A DNA stretch of 64,000 nucleotides from Plumapathes pennacea (Eukaryota > Cnidaria > Anthozoa > Antipatharia > Myriopathidae). The DNA lies in NCBI GenBank assembly GCA_964036295.1, contig OZ038463.1, positions 4,455,274-4,519,273 on the forward strand, given 5' to 3'. The notes under the pieces were generated by a model. The model searched no databases. It saw only the letters and a list, made by a program, of their open reading frames with translations, and was not told the origin of the DNA. How positions within the stretch are numbered: the first letter of the stretch is position 1; each line of letters begins with the position of its first letter. Below, one piece after another: positions 13,945 through 26,600 of the stretch. The translations under genes and the position numbers were made by a program.

Positions 13945-14929
13945 AAAACGCTATTCAAGATCCGAACTCTTGACCCCAGCAAAAATTTCTGCTGAGAGAA
14001 AAACAAAATAGTTCTTCTTGCAAAACGTTATGGAATATGGAATCAAAGTGACGTCAACTTCCCAGCTAACGTTGGCCAAATGACTCAAACTTTATAGTAT
14101 TAGAGTCAAAGGGTTAGGCAGAAATCTTTTCAGTACAGTTCCATATGGGACACTTTACTACTACTGACTACACTTCAGCTTTTTGTTTCCGTGAAGTTTA
14201 GAAGCTTTGATTTTTGAAGTGTCGAGATTGCGCCACGCATGAGCGACGTCATGAGATATAAATTAACCGTTCCTGTCGAATGCCACCCCCTGTGGACTCT
14301 GCCCAAGCTGAAAAGTTTCATTTTCTTCCATCTATTTTATTTTATGTTATGTTATGTTATTTTATATTATTTTATTTTTCAGTAAGTGCTGTTTGTTTCT
14401 GGAAAGGCAATTATTCAGATTGCTCAAATTCACAGCAAGCAAAGTGCGGTGAAGGATACATTCTGTTTTAAGAATATCAACCCTTTCAGTGCAAATTTAT
14501 GGTGAATTTGTCTCAGTGAACCTAGAAAATTTCTGAAATTTGAAATTTGAAATAAAACAACCTAAAGGGGTGACCCACTCAACTGAATACTCTCAATAAA
14601 ATGTGTATACTTTTTCAACACAGTACTTCTAAAAACACCTTGTAGTTGTTGTTGAGAAATTTTTAGGTTTTTACAATCCGGGGGTTGATTTGGATAGTTA
14701 AAGGGTTAAATTATTATATTAATTAAGAACTTAATAAGATATAACGCTGCTTACACCGACCTAATGCGATCTGGGCCCCCTTGTTCCAGGCTCGCAAGTT
14801 TAACCAAATTCTTTCTTTCAACAGTATAAGCCAACAAACTCGATAGGGTTTTGATCAAAGACCAACTAAAACCTTGTTCTAGCTCAAATCATATAAAACT
14901 GAATTGTCTGTAGTTAAGCCCTTAAGATA
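13945..14929. other. Intergenic B-C spacer
   Basis: No coding exon is visible. The 60-odd bases after the gene B stop align with those after the gene C stop. The run TTTTATGTTATGTTATG at 14,338-14,356 is a short pentamer repeat. AT content rises towards the duplicated promoter block of gene C. Confidence 0.5.
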
Positions 14930-16130
14930 TAATGTTAAACGTAAATATACATTGTTTTGATTTGTCTCTTCTGAGGATATATATTTCATGCAGTCCGAGG
15001 TGCAGACTCCAGGTAGCTTGTATTCCGTCTTACATTCAAATTTTGTTTCACAATAGCAAGATCTTCTGTCGACGTTTGCAATACTCATATAAATCATTTG
15101 CAGTTCCTGATTGTTCCAAGTTTTGTTGTGGCTAAAAATATAATTGACGTGTTTGGGAGAGGCTGGGCTGTTTTAAACCTGTCATCCAATGTTTTCAACA
15201 GGTAGCTACCAAACACACGAGACAAGATTTTTTAACAGCAACCAACACTCAAATAAAACACTGAGTCTGATGCGGGGTATAAGCATTTCTTACTTTCGCT
15301 TTTAGACTATAAATGTGGCTTTTTAAAGACCGTCGTACCATCCGATGGCACCATTAGCCAAGTCATAAATTATGAAAGTATATGTTTTGATTTACCATAG
15401 TTTCCGCTGTACAAAATGTGTGTTTTTACACCCTGAATTTAATGCAATTGATTTTAAGTTTGACACGGCAGCAGCACGATAAGCGAGTCTGGCAATCAAA
15501 CCATCTGTCGGCGCTTGCGTTCAGCTACACATATAGTCTCCGCTCTAAATGTTGTGCGAACTTCGTCGTTGCCGATATCGGACAAGAATCGTCAGTCCCT
15601 CTGGACTGCAGGTTGTGAAGGGACAGCGGCAGCAGCCGCCAACTATACCTTGCAAAACAAAACGGTTGTCAGGATCATTTGTAGAACCCGGCGAAGGAAA
15701 CTTCGCGTAAAGAGGCTTTCCGATTCCAGACAAAATTACGGCTGTGTATCGCCATGGCAAGTAATGCGGTAAGTTGTCTGACCGATAAATTTCTATTGAA
15801 TAACGGACATACAGATTCAGTGTCAACATGGATTTCTTATAAGGCCCCGTCCCGATGTATACGCTTACGTTTGTAAACGCATACAGGGTTTCATGCGTTT
15901 AGGCCTTCCGTCCACACGCGGGTGAAAACGGTCATCGTAAACGCACATTTTCCTAAAGCGCTGTCCAAAGTGGATATTTTCGTAATCACATCTTTTCGTA
16001 CGCTGTGTTCTCGTGTGCGCACTCTTAAAAAAATGTATATTTCCGTAAACGGTGGCGCTACAGGGACCAGCCCAGCATGGCGGATGGTCGCGTGTTTCAC
16101 GTTTGCTGGCCTGCTTTCATCACAGGTAGC
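14930..16130 (+). promoter_or_regulatory. Duplicated promoter/first-exon block, gene C
   Basis: This block aligns with 22,500-23,600 (gene D) and 34,130-35,520 (gene E). It includes the same first exon at 15754-15768 encoding MASNA, with donor GTAAGTTGT. Shared landmarks are CATGCAGTCCG, TTGTATTCCGTCTTACATTC, GACAGCGGCAGCAGCCGCC and CCAGACAAAATTAC just before the ATG. Conservation upstream of the ATG suggests promoter and 5' UTR. The part after the donor is rich in CGTAAACGCAT motifs and may be a transposon carried along. Confidence 0.7.
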
Positions 16131-19100
16131 CCAATCTTCATGTTATGAGAGATACAGTGAGAAAATTTTGTTTTTCGAAAATTAATAAAACACCCGCCTT
16201 ACCATGTTCCTTGTGTTGTTTTGTCTTTCGTGTACTGTTTTGGGGCAGATTGAGCGAGTGGTGGTGGTCCATCTACTAAAACATAAACAGGTGGCACACT
16301 CGAAACCGACCGTTTTTCGAAGTCGCAAAATCACTCTCTGAACGGGCTTGCGTGAAACGTCCAACGGGACCCTTGGGCTGTGCGACCGGGCATGATTTCG
16401 ACTACTCTCCTCTGGTCCGAGCAGATTAATGCTTCACCCCACACAATAAGCCACAATCAGATTTTGCGACTTTGAATAAAGACCAACGGTCGGTTTCGAG
16501 TGTGCCACCTTGCTTATTTTTAGTAGAGGGACCACCACCAGATGAAAACTCACTCAATCTGCCCCAAAACAGCACACAAAAGACAAAACAACACAAGGAA
16601 CAAGGTATTTTATTACTTTTTCAAAAAGAATACTTTATCACTGTATCTTTCATAACATGAAAATTGGGCTACACTGTACGTGCTTTCATTCGGCTTAACT
16701 GCATGTTTTTAAAATCAATACTGCTTTGCTAATGGCACAGGCCGATTATATGTAAAGATGGGGAACAATGCTTAACCTCGTGAGGTTCGTAACAACCTGG
16801 AAAGGTTTCCTTAGTACTCATTAAATTGCTGTCAACTGTGGAGAGAACGAGTTGGAAGGCAAAGACGAGCAATTACAGAATTTTGGTTCGACCAGGGCGA
16901 ACAAGCGCCTGGTGGAATTATAATTTTACCTCTCAAATTGTCATCGGGTTGGAGTTATCTAACGCATGCTCAACGCAGGTTTTAACGTTTTCAATTCGTT
17001 TTTTAAACATTTAGGTTTGGACGGGTGTAAGCAAATCGCCGGCTTCGAGTGGACGGAAACCTTTCGATGCGTTTTAGAAAAAAGAAAAGACTATGGGTCG
17101 ATTTTTCAAACAAGGTTTAGAGCGCGGTTAAGAAAGTCCTAGTCTAAACAAGGTTTAAACAATCAGCCATGCTTAACGGACAACGGCTAAACGTCGTCTT
17201 TATAAACTGACTCTGATCCATGTTCTAAAAATGCAATTTAACGTTTGGCTAACCCTGTTTTACGACGTCCGTCTAAACCTCAATTTAGCTAAGTTAGACT
17301 TTGTTTAAAAAATCGGCGCTCTGGAAAAGGATCAAGCATTACGAACATGCGTTACGAACAATTAGAGTTCACCAATCAACATTTCAGCTTCACACACAGC
17401 TTCTTGACAGTATTTAAATGTTTCAACTACAGGAGGCACCAAAAACACGTGACTCTTCCTTCAAGGGCAAAGCTCTACTGGAATGCATTAAGACGCCTCG
17501 TAGTGACCAGCGGGCGCCAGACGGGGCCTGGGCCTGGGTGGTCTGTGTTTCCGGTGTCCTGTCCTGTATCATCGTGTTCGGCTGCTGCTACAGCTTTGGT
17601 TTGCTGTTCCCTTTGTTACTGGACGAATTTAAGGAGGGCAAAGCCAAAACAGGTTGGATCGCTATAAGCTACTTCCAACCTATAAAATAATGGCACGTGC
17701 TTAGCATCCGTACAATGCATAAACTTAAATTAGATCCTGCTAGAAAAGTAAAAAACCCAGTGAGTTTGACGGCGCCGGCTCGAGCCCCAACAATAAAAAC
17801 GATGTGGCGGGCGTCTAGACATCAAGATCTGCACAGGTTCACGCAGTTTACAATACATCCTACTCAGTAATGCATTGAAAGAAAAAAATCAAAAGCTAAA
17901 CGACTTAATTATACTATACACGCGGAAGGCGGTTTTCGGCCGTGCGGTTACCTTATCTTATATACCACTGCAACTATTCAACCATTACACAAAATTGCTC
18001 ACAACACCTCCATAGTTAGCAACTCAGTACACTGGGACTAGATAGTCAAGTATAAATTGTTTCAATGTATGTTCTATAACACAAGTTAATACCTTGAGTT
18101 AGAAGAAGTTAAATAGTACTGGCGATGAACGCTGACCGGCGGAAGTGACGTCAAATTTCCTCGTGTCCATTTTGCTTATTCACACTTGTTGCTTGTAGCC
18201 TGGGTTGGATCACTAGCCGTTTCATCCAGTGGACTCTTGGCTCCCGTCGCAGGAAAGCTCTGTAAACGTCTAGGTCCTCGTTTAGTGATTGTTTGCGGGT
18301 CTTTACTATGTGTGGCCGGCCTGCTACTCTCGACCCAGGTCCCAAGTATCTCTTGGATGTACCTGACCTATGGCGGTGTGTTTGGCCTGGGATCTAGCGC
18401 AATCTACATGTGCACTTTTCTCGAAGTTCCGAAGCATTTTGTCAAAAGACGATCTTTGGCAACGGGAATGATTGCAATGGGTCCTGGAGGGGGGTTGTTT
18501 ATAATGAGTCCAATCCTACAGGCCTTGTTGGACGTTCTTCACTGGAGGCAAGCGCTAATGGTGATGGCGGGGATTGTCTCTCTGTGTGGTTTCTTTGGGT
18601 GCACGTACAGCAAAAGACTATCGGATAACAGCTATACCTACCAGCAAGCTCCGGCCTCTCTCAACAAGTATTCTGATAAGGCGACGAAGTTTCAACTCAA
18701 AGGGTTATCATTTTTGAGAAATCCGTCATACCTTAGTCTTTCGATGATCAGTACAGTTGCTTTTATTGGTCATACTGTTCCCTCTGTCCATTTGGTAAGT
18801 TTCATTTATGATATGATATACATGGCGAATCACATATATGCATGTATTTATTTTAACCTATCACATGCATAACAGGATTTAATTATCGTTTTGACCCGCA
18901 ATAAGTGACGTCCCCTCGGCCAATCGGGTGCGGCTTGATTTTGCGTTTCGTCACTCGCGTTTCGTCAAGCTTTTTATTTCCTCTTCTTTTCTCTTTAGCT
19001 GTTTAGCTGTTTAGCGTTTGAAAGCTTGATTTGCTATCTTTCAGAGTACATATGAAACGAAACTAGGGTTATCTCTTCCTTTTTATATGAAAAAAGAACA

Positions 19101-21229
19101 TAGAAGGGAAAATGCGCCCAAAAATTAGTTTTACAAACTCGCTTTTATTAGTGAAAAATTTGTATTAGAAATTGTAGCCACTTTTAAGAAGTAGCATCGC
19201 AAAAAGTTTCAAAAGTTGTCAAGTAGTTGCATATGCTGTTATGCAGGTGGAAGTTGACTTGGTTAGCAATACTAGTAAAGCGTTATTCTTGGATGTCGCG
19301 TCTGAGTCTTGGTAGAAAGCTGCAGAAGCTGCACGACAAAATTACCAAATTATTGAAATATTTTAAAACACCAATATCAACAGAAATACTCTTGTCTTAA
19401 CTGTCTTCACTATACCAAGTTCATCATGATCATTATTATCCAGTATTATTATCATCGTCATCATTATCTGTTTCCATTCACTTTTTGAAATCCGTCCGTG
19501 TCCTTTTTTCACCAGATTCGCTACTCTGAAGACCTCGGCATAACAGCCCATTTAGCGTCCCGCTTTTATCTGTGCACCGGTCTAGGATCACAGCTGGGTA
19601 GACTTGTCACGGGCCGACTGTGCGACTTTAACTGGTTCAATCCAAGAATGTTCCTGCTCCTGGGTTTGGCTCTCAGTGGAGTTTCCATTCTTCTGTTGCC
19701 TCAGATTACCACTTACTCCCTCTTGCTGTTATATTCGACCGTGTATGGAATTGCGGACGGACTTTTCTGTTGCGGTATTATGCTTTCAATAATGTCATGT
19801 CTCCAAGAAAACGAAACTCCCATCGGATTTGGTCTTTTCCAGTTAGTTATTTCGTTGTCGTTTGCTGGTGGACCGCCGTTAGGAGGTTAGTATTGAAATT
19901 TTTGTTTCTTTCTACCTACTGTACCATTCTGCCTAAACTTTGCTGAATCCACTTTCGGTGCATTGACCAGGAGCCACGCGGTTGGTTCTGTTTTCTACTG
20001 TTGCAAGTGGGCCTGATCAGAAAACAGTAGAGCAGCTTCCTGGTACAGCGAGCTGCAATCTAGGCACCACTGTCTTGAATGTGTGACCATATTAATCAAA
20101 GCTATTTATTCAGTACGAGTCTTAAAGAAATTGTTTCACTTGTTCTATTGTAAAGATGAGCTAATTTTGATCTAATTTTTGCGTTCGACGAAGGAGAACA
20201 CAACCATAATCTCAACTGATGTGGGTTCCATGGGGTCGATGGGATACCTATCACGTGCTTTCGACCAGCGCGAAGAATCGAGATTTTTTGGGTGGACGGT
20301 GTTTGTGCAAAATATGCGCCATTTTGAATAATTACTATAGGCGCTCTGTGTCGCACGAGTGGCTCTGAATGATCACACTGAGGTCTATCAAAGGCAAATA
20401 CAGCTACTTTTCACTGAAAGAAGCCAATATCTGGGATAATAAGGGCAGCACGACAGCAAGAATTCCACAGAAAAAATGTAACTCGACTCGCGATTACCGT
20501 ATTTCAGTTTCTGCGTTGATGAAAATATACTCAATATGCAACCGACACATTACTGATGTTCCAGATACTTATCTGGAAGAAATATACGGCTTTTTGGAGA
20601 CAGAGGTATCGCGGTGATTTAATCGCAAGCCACAGGATGATCGAATTGTGAAACTCTCGTGTGCAACTCAACTTATTTCTTCCGACGAAGGTATAAATCG
20701 CATTTGACCATGTCTTACAATTTTCGTATATCTTCAAAGAATTAAAAAAAAAGAAAGAAAGAAAAAGTTTTGGTTTAATATTGCTTGGCGGCCGGGGTTC
20801 GAACCCGGACCGCGCGGTCTTCGTGCTGCTCACTTCCGGTTTCAGACGAAACCCACGAACTTTTAGAGATCGTTATAGGGAAAAGCATTTTAGAACAAAA
20901 ACAACTCCAAGCAAAGAGAAGTCGAACGCACCTGACTAATCTCTGATTACCACTAGTAATAGTTTATTACTTTAGCAGCTTTAAGTTAATATACTGTACG
21001 TTTCACCAGAGTCCGCTTACTTCAATCTTTTCGTCTGGCAGGTCTTATTGCAGACATCTATGGATCCTACGCTCCAGCCTTTTACGTCGCCGGGGGTTTT
21101 GTAATGTTTGCAACGGTGGCAATGTTCTTCACTTATCTTTTTCAACCCAGAGATAAAACTACTGGCGTGGAAAGTACAGCAACATCTTATGAACTCTTGA
21201 TCGTGACTGACAGGGTGACTGTATTGTGA
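15754..21229 (+). CDS. SLC16-like monocarboxylate transporter, gene C
   Basis: Exons: 15754-15768 (MASNA), 17433-17652, 18199-18794, 19516-19885 and 21042-21229, joining in frame to 462 aa. The signatures are intact: PDGAWAW before TM1, KHFVKRRSLATG at TM4-5, TM8 GSQLGRLVTGRL and tail YELLIVTDRVTVL. The loop between TM6 and TM7 is short (about 40 residues) and charged. It is nearly identical to gene B in exons 3 and 4, and introns 2 and 3 also align, so the pair is a recent duplication or has been homogenised by gene conversion. Intron 4 is about 740 bp longer than in B because of an insertion at 20,180. The fold and localisation are those of a plasma-membrane SLC16; the substrate is unknown. 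Confidence 0.88.
16184..16614. mobile_element. Foldback MITE with ~140-bp arms
   Basis: The left arm (about 16184-16332) is an imperfect inverted copy of the right arm (about 16458-16614). Matched landmarks include TTGTGTTGTTTTGTCTTT, TTTTGGGGCAGATTGAG and CGGTCGGTTTCGAGTGTGCC, each with its complement on the other side. It lies in intron 1 of gene C. Confidence 0.85.
20180..20930. mobile_element. Insertion in gene C intron 4, absent from gene B
   Basis: Gene B runs directly from GATCTAATTTTT into AGTTTATTACTTTAGC. In gene C the same two flanks are separated by about 780 bp. The inserted segment starts TGCGTTCGAC (20180-20189) and has the exact inverse GTCGAACGCA at 20921-20930, followed by about 30 bp that are not in B. 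A short-TIR transposon that arrived after the B/C duplication is the simplest reading. Confidence 0.7.
20786..20830 (-). repeat. tRNA-like (SINE-like) B-box fragment
   Basis: On the minus strand the bases form a T-arm: stem CCGGG, loop TTCGAAC, stem CCCGG, followed within 30 bases by a T run. No matching D-arm, anticodon arm or acceptor strand could be found upstream, so it is not a working tRNA gene. A tRNA-derived SINE piece is more likely. Confidence 0.45.
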
Positions 21230-21431
21230 AAACGCTATTCAAGATCCGAACCCTCGGCCATGAGACATAAAATTCTGGTAGGGTGCTCAACATCAAACGC
21301 TGACATTTTTATGTGACGTGGCACCGTTTTGGATTGGGTGTCCGTCGAATGGTTTTTTTACGCCACCAGAGAAAACTTTTATCAATGCACAAGCTTATAG
21401 TCACATAATTTTATAAATGTCAGTTATCTAT

Positions 21432-21795
21432 ATAATAATACGCTATGCCATATCCGTCCGTCCGTCCGTCTGTAACGCTCTTTCCCAGGCCTCTTCGTCA
21501 TAAAAAAATCCAAGATGGCCGCCACATCGAGTGAAACTTAGTATAAACTTGGCCTCGTATGCCGACCACGAGACCGGATGTTGGGCTGATGCTGCCGCAT
21601 GCTCGAAAAACGGGGAGATTTTCATGTCGATTTATCGGCAATTCGTCGAGTGGTACACGCACTACAGAGAAGTTTGTACTTTGACACTGTAAAATGCATT
21701 CAAGATGCTCGAAATGAACTTCAAAAAGGAAAAAAAGAAAGAAAGAAAAGAAAAAGAAAAAATATCCGATCACCGTATTTTACGGGGTCCCGCTA
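21432..21795 (+). mobile_element. Helitron-like non-autonomous element (tentative)
   Basis: The right end is a short CGGG/CCCG hairpin followed directly by CTAG and then T, the layout of Helitron 3' termini. The same terminal string recurs at two other sites in the window on the minus strand. The left end is unproven. Confidence 0.35.
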
Positions 21796-22076
21796 GTTAC
21801 CACATAAACTGGTACCTCTTAGGGGTCAAAATAGCTTGAGCCACACCCATTTTAGTACTTCTTAGAGTTTCAAGCGAAAATTCCCAACTAGCATCCCCCC
21901 GGAAAGTCGACGTTGCATGCTTTTCCCCGCTTTTTCTAATCGTTGGCGGTCACTGAAGCGCGACGGCGAAGGCGCAAAGAGAGGATTCAGTCATACCAAT
22001 GTAATTTCGTTTACGAACAAGTAAATGGCCAGTCGAATCCATATTTGAGCCTTTGGATGATATGTGATAAATATAT

Positions 22077-22221
22077 CTTATTAGAAACTTAGGCGTGTAG
22101 TACGGCTGTATATTTTTACGAGTCGTGCAGTATCTAGGCGAGCCGCTTCGGCTAGCCAAAATACAAACGACGAGTAAAAATTTACAGCCGTACTATACTA
22201 CACGCCTAAGTGTCTAATAAG
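22077..22221. mobile_element. 145-bp MITE with ~43-bp TIRs
   Basis: The left end CTTATTAGAAACTTAGGCGT is mirrored by ACGCCTAAGTGTCTAATAAG at the right end. The arms continue inward through TGTAGTACGGCTGTA and its complement. Confidence 0.85.
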
Positions 22222-22499
22222 TTATTTATTATACAACTCCCTTAGTAAAAGATGTAAATTATTTTTAAATCGCGGTACGTTGTGTGAACAAAGTGACATG
22301 TTTTCCGCGCGCGATATGTCAATCAAGTTTAGTGCCGTGTGCAGTGTAAGCAAGCGCGGATTTTGTACTTGCAGTACTTCTAGTCGTTGTTTTCTGAGCC
22401 GAGTAACATTGAAGCTGAAAGGGGTACTTTAAACAAAGTTTGCGGGGAGATCTGAGATACTACATCACATAATGTGGTCATAAACGGGAGATGAAAAAG

Positions 22500-23680
22500 C
22501 CTGGGAACGAGGTTGACTGATTTCATGCAGTCCGTGGTCAGCTTTCCCGGTTGCTTTGTATTCCGTCTTACATTCAAATGCTGTTTGACGAAAGCAGCAT
22601 CTTGTGTCGACGTTTGCAATACTCGTATAAATCATTTGCAGTTCCTGTTAATTCCAAACTATCGCCAATGGTTAACAATATCTTGGGAGAGGCTCGGCTG
22701 TTTTGAACCTGTCATCTGGATGTTTTTAACAGGTACCAACCAAACACACGAAACCGGCTGAAGTGCTTCCTGACAGGATTTTTAACGGCAACCAAAATTC
22801 AACTGACATACTTTGGTCCGGGCTATAAACTTTTCGCTTTTCGCTTTTACTAAACGTCAGTGACTCTAAGCGTGGTTTTAAACAACTCAAGCCAAGTTAT
22901 AAATTATGAAAGGTAATGTTTTGATTTACCACAGTTTCCACTATATACAAAATGTACGCTTATTATACCCTGAATTTAATATGATTGATTTTAGTTCGAC
23001 GCGGCAGCGGCACGACAAGCGAGTCTAGCAATCAAATCAGCTGTTGACGCTTGCAAGCGTTCAGCTACAGAATGATATAGTCTCCGCTATAAATGTTTTG
23101 CGTTCGCCGCTGATATCGGCAGAATCGCAGGTTGGGACGGAACAGCGACAGCACCCGCCAACCATACTTTGCAAACTGACAAAACGGCCGTCAGGATTCC
23201 GCGTAAAGGTTTTCTGATTCCAGACAAAATTACAACTGTGTGTCGCCATGGCAAGTAATGCGGTAAGTTGTCCGACCGTTGAATTTTCATTGAATACCGG
23301 ATACAGAATCAATGTCAAGCATCGATTCCTTATAAAGCCCCGTCCAGATGTATACGTTTACGTTTGTAAAAGCATACAGGGTTTTATACCTTTAGGCCTT
23401 CCGTCCGCACGTAAACGATAAAAACGGTAAACGCATATTTTCGTGTAAAACGCTTTCCAAAGTGGATATTTCGTAAACGCATCTTTTCGTAAACGCTGTG
23501 TTTCTCGTAAAAATAACGAATATACAACGGTGACGTTACAGGCATTGGACCCCCAGCATCGGTCCAACATGGCGGATGGTCGTGTTTCACGTTTGCTTGA
23601 GCTGCTTTTGTACAAAGTTTGATTGCATGTTTTCAAATTAATACTGCTTTGCCAATGGTATATGAGAGTCTTAGATTGCA
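22500..23680 (+). promoter_or_regulatory. Duplicated promoter/first-exon block, gene D
   Basis: Homologous to the blocks at 14,930 and 34,130. The first exon is 23248-23262 (MASNA) with donor GTAAGTTGT. The GCAATACTCGTATAAATCATTTGCAG stretch far upstream and the CCAGACAAAATTAC / GTGTCGCCATGG stretch at the start codon are both retained, which argues for promoter and 5' UTR function. Confidence 0.7.
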
Positions 23681-26600
23681 AAACGCAAGACCGTAAAATT
23701 TAACATAGAAAAATATTAGCTGAATTGTGTGGACCAAATACGAATGGACCAAAATTCAAACAAATCAGCCTTCCAGATAAAAACCGCGAAAAGATTTGTG
23801 AAAAAACCACCTACAATATCCCCACACCACCTCCACCCCCACCCCCTGTGTCTTATCGTGACCTCCAAAGCTTTCATACAGGGCACGGGGGGAGGCGCAT
23901 CGTCGTCCCGGGGTTTTGACCACTTGTGGAGGACATACCTACCTTATTTGGTAATGCAGGTTAAATTAGTGGCAGCAAAATGCTGATGTGGACCTGAACA
24001 TGATGATACAGGACAGGACACTGTAGACATCCATTCTCATTGTTTTCTGTGACGGGCGGTGACGAAATCGAAAACGGAGATGGAGACCGTTACGGACAAC
24101 GTTCTTGCCTCCTTGTTTAAGTAGTGCAGTGTGGAATTTAAACAAGTTTTGTCGCGTGAAAACGCGACAGATGCTAGGATTCAAGTTTGGTGTGGCAAGT
24201 ATCCGCACGCACCATTAGAATTATTTAATAAGCAATCTCTGCATGGACCAGAGCGAGACTCCCAAGAGTGATCAACTTCAATTTCTCTTTCAGTTTCACA
24301 CCAGAAAAATATCATACAGTAAGGAGAACTTGGCTTTTGACACCTTGCTCAAATGAAGCCTGATTAAACTATAAATTATATCTACAACACTCGTACGTTT
24401 GCTGCAGGGTTGCCTCACAAGGTTGAGAGGATCTACACTTTGAGCTTGGGAGTGAAAACGTCGGCCAGTAAAGAAAACAGTAATGCGTGACCTATTACTT
24501 TTGACAGTTTGACTTCGAACATTTGTTTCTAATCACAGGCTACGATTAATCTAGCCTGCGCTTCAGTGCTTATCTGTTTTTCTTCTTCTAAAATGCACGT
24601 CTTCTATCAGGCTTTCTTAATTTCCAGCTGGTTTTGGTAAATTCACGGTTGTTTAACAAGCGTATGTTAAAGTTGAAAAACTCGTGACAGCCGGGAGCGA
24701 CTTTAACTTGTCGAAATGATGGTGTCGTTTGATTATGTTTGCTTTGCTTCGCTTAGTTTTGACCAACAATAAAAAAAACTGTACACAACTGGAAGAAGAA
24801 TGTGAAAGTGAATATAACTGAACATCAAAACAGCAAGGCAGCTGTAAGCTCGCGAATTTGTAAAAAGTACTTTTGTTTGCGGGAGTAGCTATTTAATAGA
24901 ACTGGCTCAATTCACCACTTCGTGGTGAACGCGGGCTTAAAAAGTGTTTTATAATAATTGAGAAAAAAACAATCATTGACGCGATTTTCACGCGTCACGC
25001 GACCGCAGCACCCTCTAAAATAACAGATTGTACCTTTTTGACTCCAGAACTAAAAAGAACATGCCTGAATTAGTCCAGATGTTAATTTTGCATTGTCTAG
25101 GCTGCATTTTGGCGAAGCAGCGGCAATTTTCAATTTTTAATTTTTTTGGAGATTTGATAAGAGTTTGTATGCGGCCGCCATCTTAGTCAAACTCGGAACA
25201 CGAAATGAAGCTGATCTGTGACTCAGCTTGATGTTTAGTTACTTCACATCTTTCGAAGAGCCAATTTTAAAAAGTTTCGTGATGGAAAACTTTATAGTTC
25301 AGCCACAAGCACAGATTTTAGTCGGCCACGCGCGCGCCACGGCTTTATTGTCACAGTATTCAAACATCCATAGCTCCCGATAGATATTTTGTACCAAGCC
25401 AGAATTTTGCTTAAGTCTTAAGGCATAATAGTCTTGAATATATCAGTGTATTGGACTTATAGGATACGTTACTTTTGAGATGTCTTTTTATGACGTCACA
25501 TGCAAACCAAGAATTGAAATACCTGACTAATTTGCATACTGTATGAACTTGTAAACATTCACCGGAAATGGATATTTTTGGTATTTTTATAGCCGAGAGA
25601 TTCACCTTTTCGGCCTAGTATCTTCCAAGCCGTATTCACTGTCACTGCAGAAATTTTGGCGGATACTAAACCAACGGCTTCAGATTTGTTTGCGACTTAT
25701 TAATAACGCCGTCGGTGCCACTGGTTGTTTGACCTTCATGGCACCGCGCCAAAATGTCGCAATAACAACGCAAAACGCAGCAGAGTGAAACACAACCGAT
25801 GTCAGAATCAATGGCCAAACAAACTTCGAACGCATGACAACCTTCAAAATGAGAACACGTTCCGAACAAAAATATGGTCGCGACAACTACGACAACATCT
25901 TGCTTTTAAAACTGCGTTGTTCGACACACCCTGTTACGCGACCTTCATCATGCCCAAATTTAGAAAACCGCAACTGCTTTATTTGGAAACCCATTGTTGC
26001 AACAGAGGGAACAGGGAAGGCAAAGTGATTATAATACCTCGCAATCTCACAAGGTGAGATTCGCGAGCTAAAAAACCGCAAGAGCGCAAGTAGATGTCAA
26101 CAAAAATCTCACGTTACATACTTGAAACTCAGCCAAGAAAATGAAGCCTTCAACACCGCTTGCGGTAAACATTACCCAATGAAATAGTATTTTTGCTTGC
26201 ACGTCAATCAATCTTCAAAATCCTAGAGTGGGGTTGTATTTTACCAATTGCCATGATACCTACGCTTTTGGCTCTCGGGTGAAAACAATTATATGCTGGG
26301 CCCTTAGGCCCAGCATAAAAAGGGAGAATTACGAGTACGGGATGTTGCAAGGACGAACAAATTATCCGCACACGCATTTCAGATTGAGATTAGATTTTAT
26401 TTTCAGGAATCCAAGGGGATATGTGAGTTCGACAACAATGTTCTTCTGAAAAGCACGGAGCCTCCTCATGGTGCTCACAACGGACAGCGGAGTGCAGATG
26501 GGGCCTGGGCCTGGGTGGTGTGTGTCTCCGGTGTCTTGTCCTGTATCATCGTGTTCGGCTGCTGTTACAGCTTTGGGTTGCTGTTTCCTTTGTTACTGGA

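Larger units (their letters stand above)
21230..22499. other. Intergenic C-D spacer with transposon relics
   Basis: No gene is seen. 21,432-21,795 begins with repeated TCCG units and ends ACGGGGTCCCGCTAG, a terminus also present (inverted) near 50,393 and 62,053. 21,795-21,880 resembles 10,690-10,770 (shared ACCTCTTAGGGGTCAAAA). A compact MITE lies at 22,077-22,221. Confidence 0.55.

Noticed and set aside
20786..20830. tRNA gene on the minus strand
   Set aside because: The T-arm and a T-run terminator are present, but no D-arm, anticodon stem or matching acceptor strand could be folded upstream.
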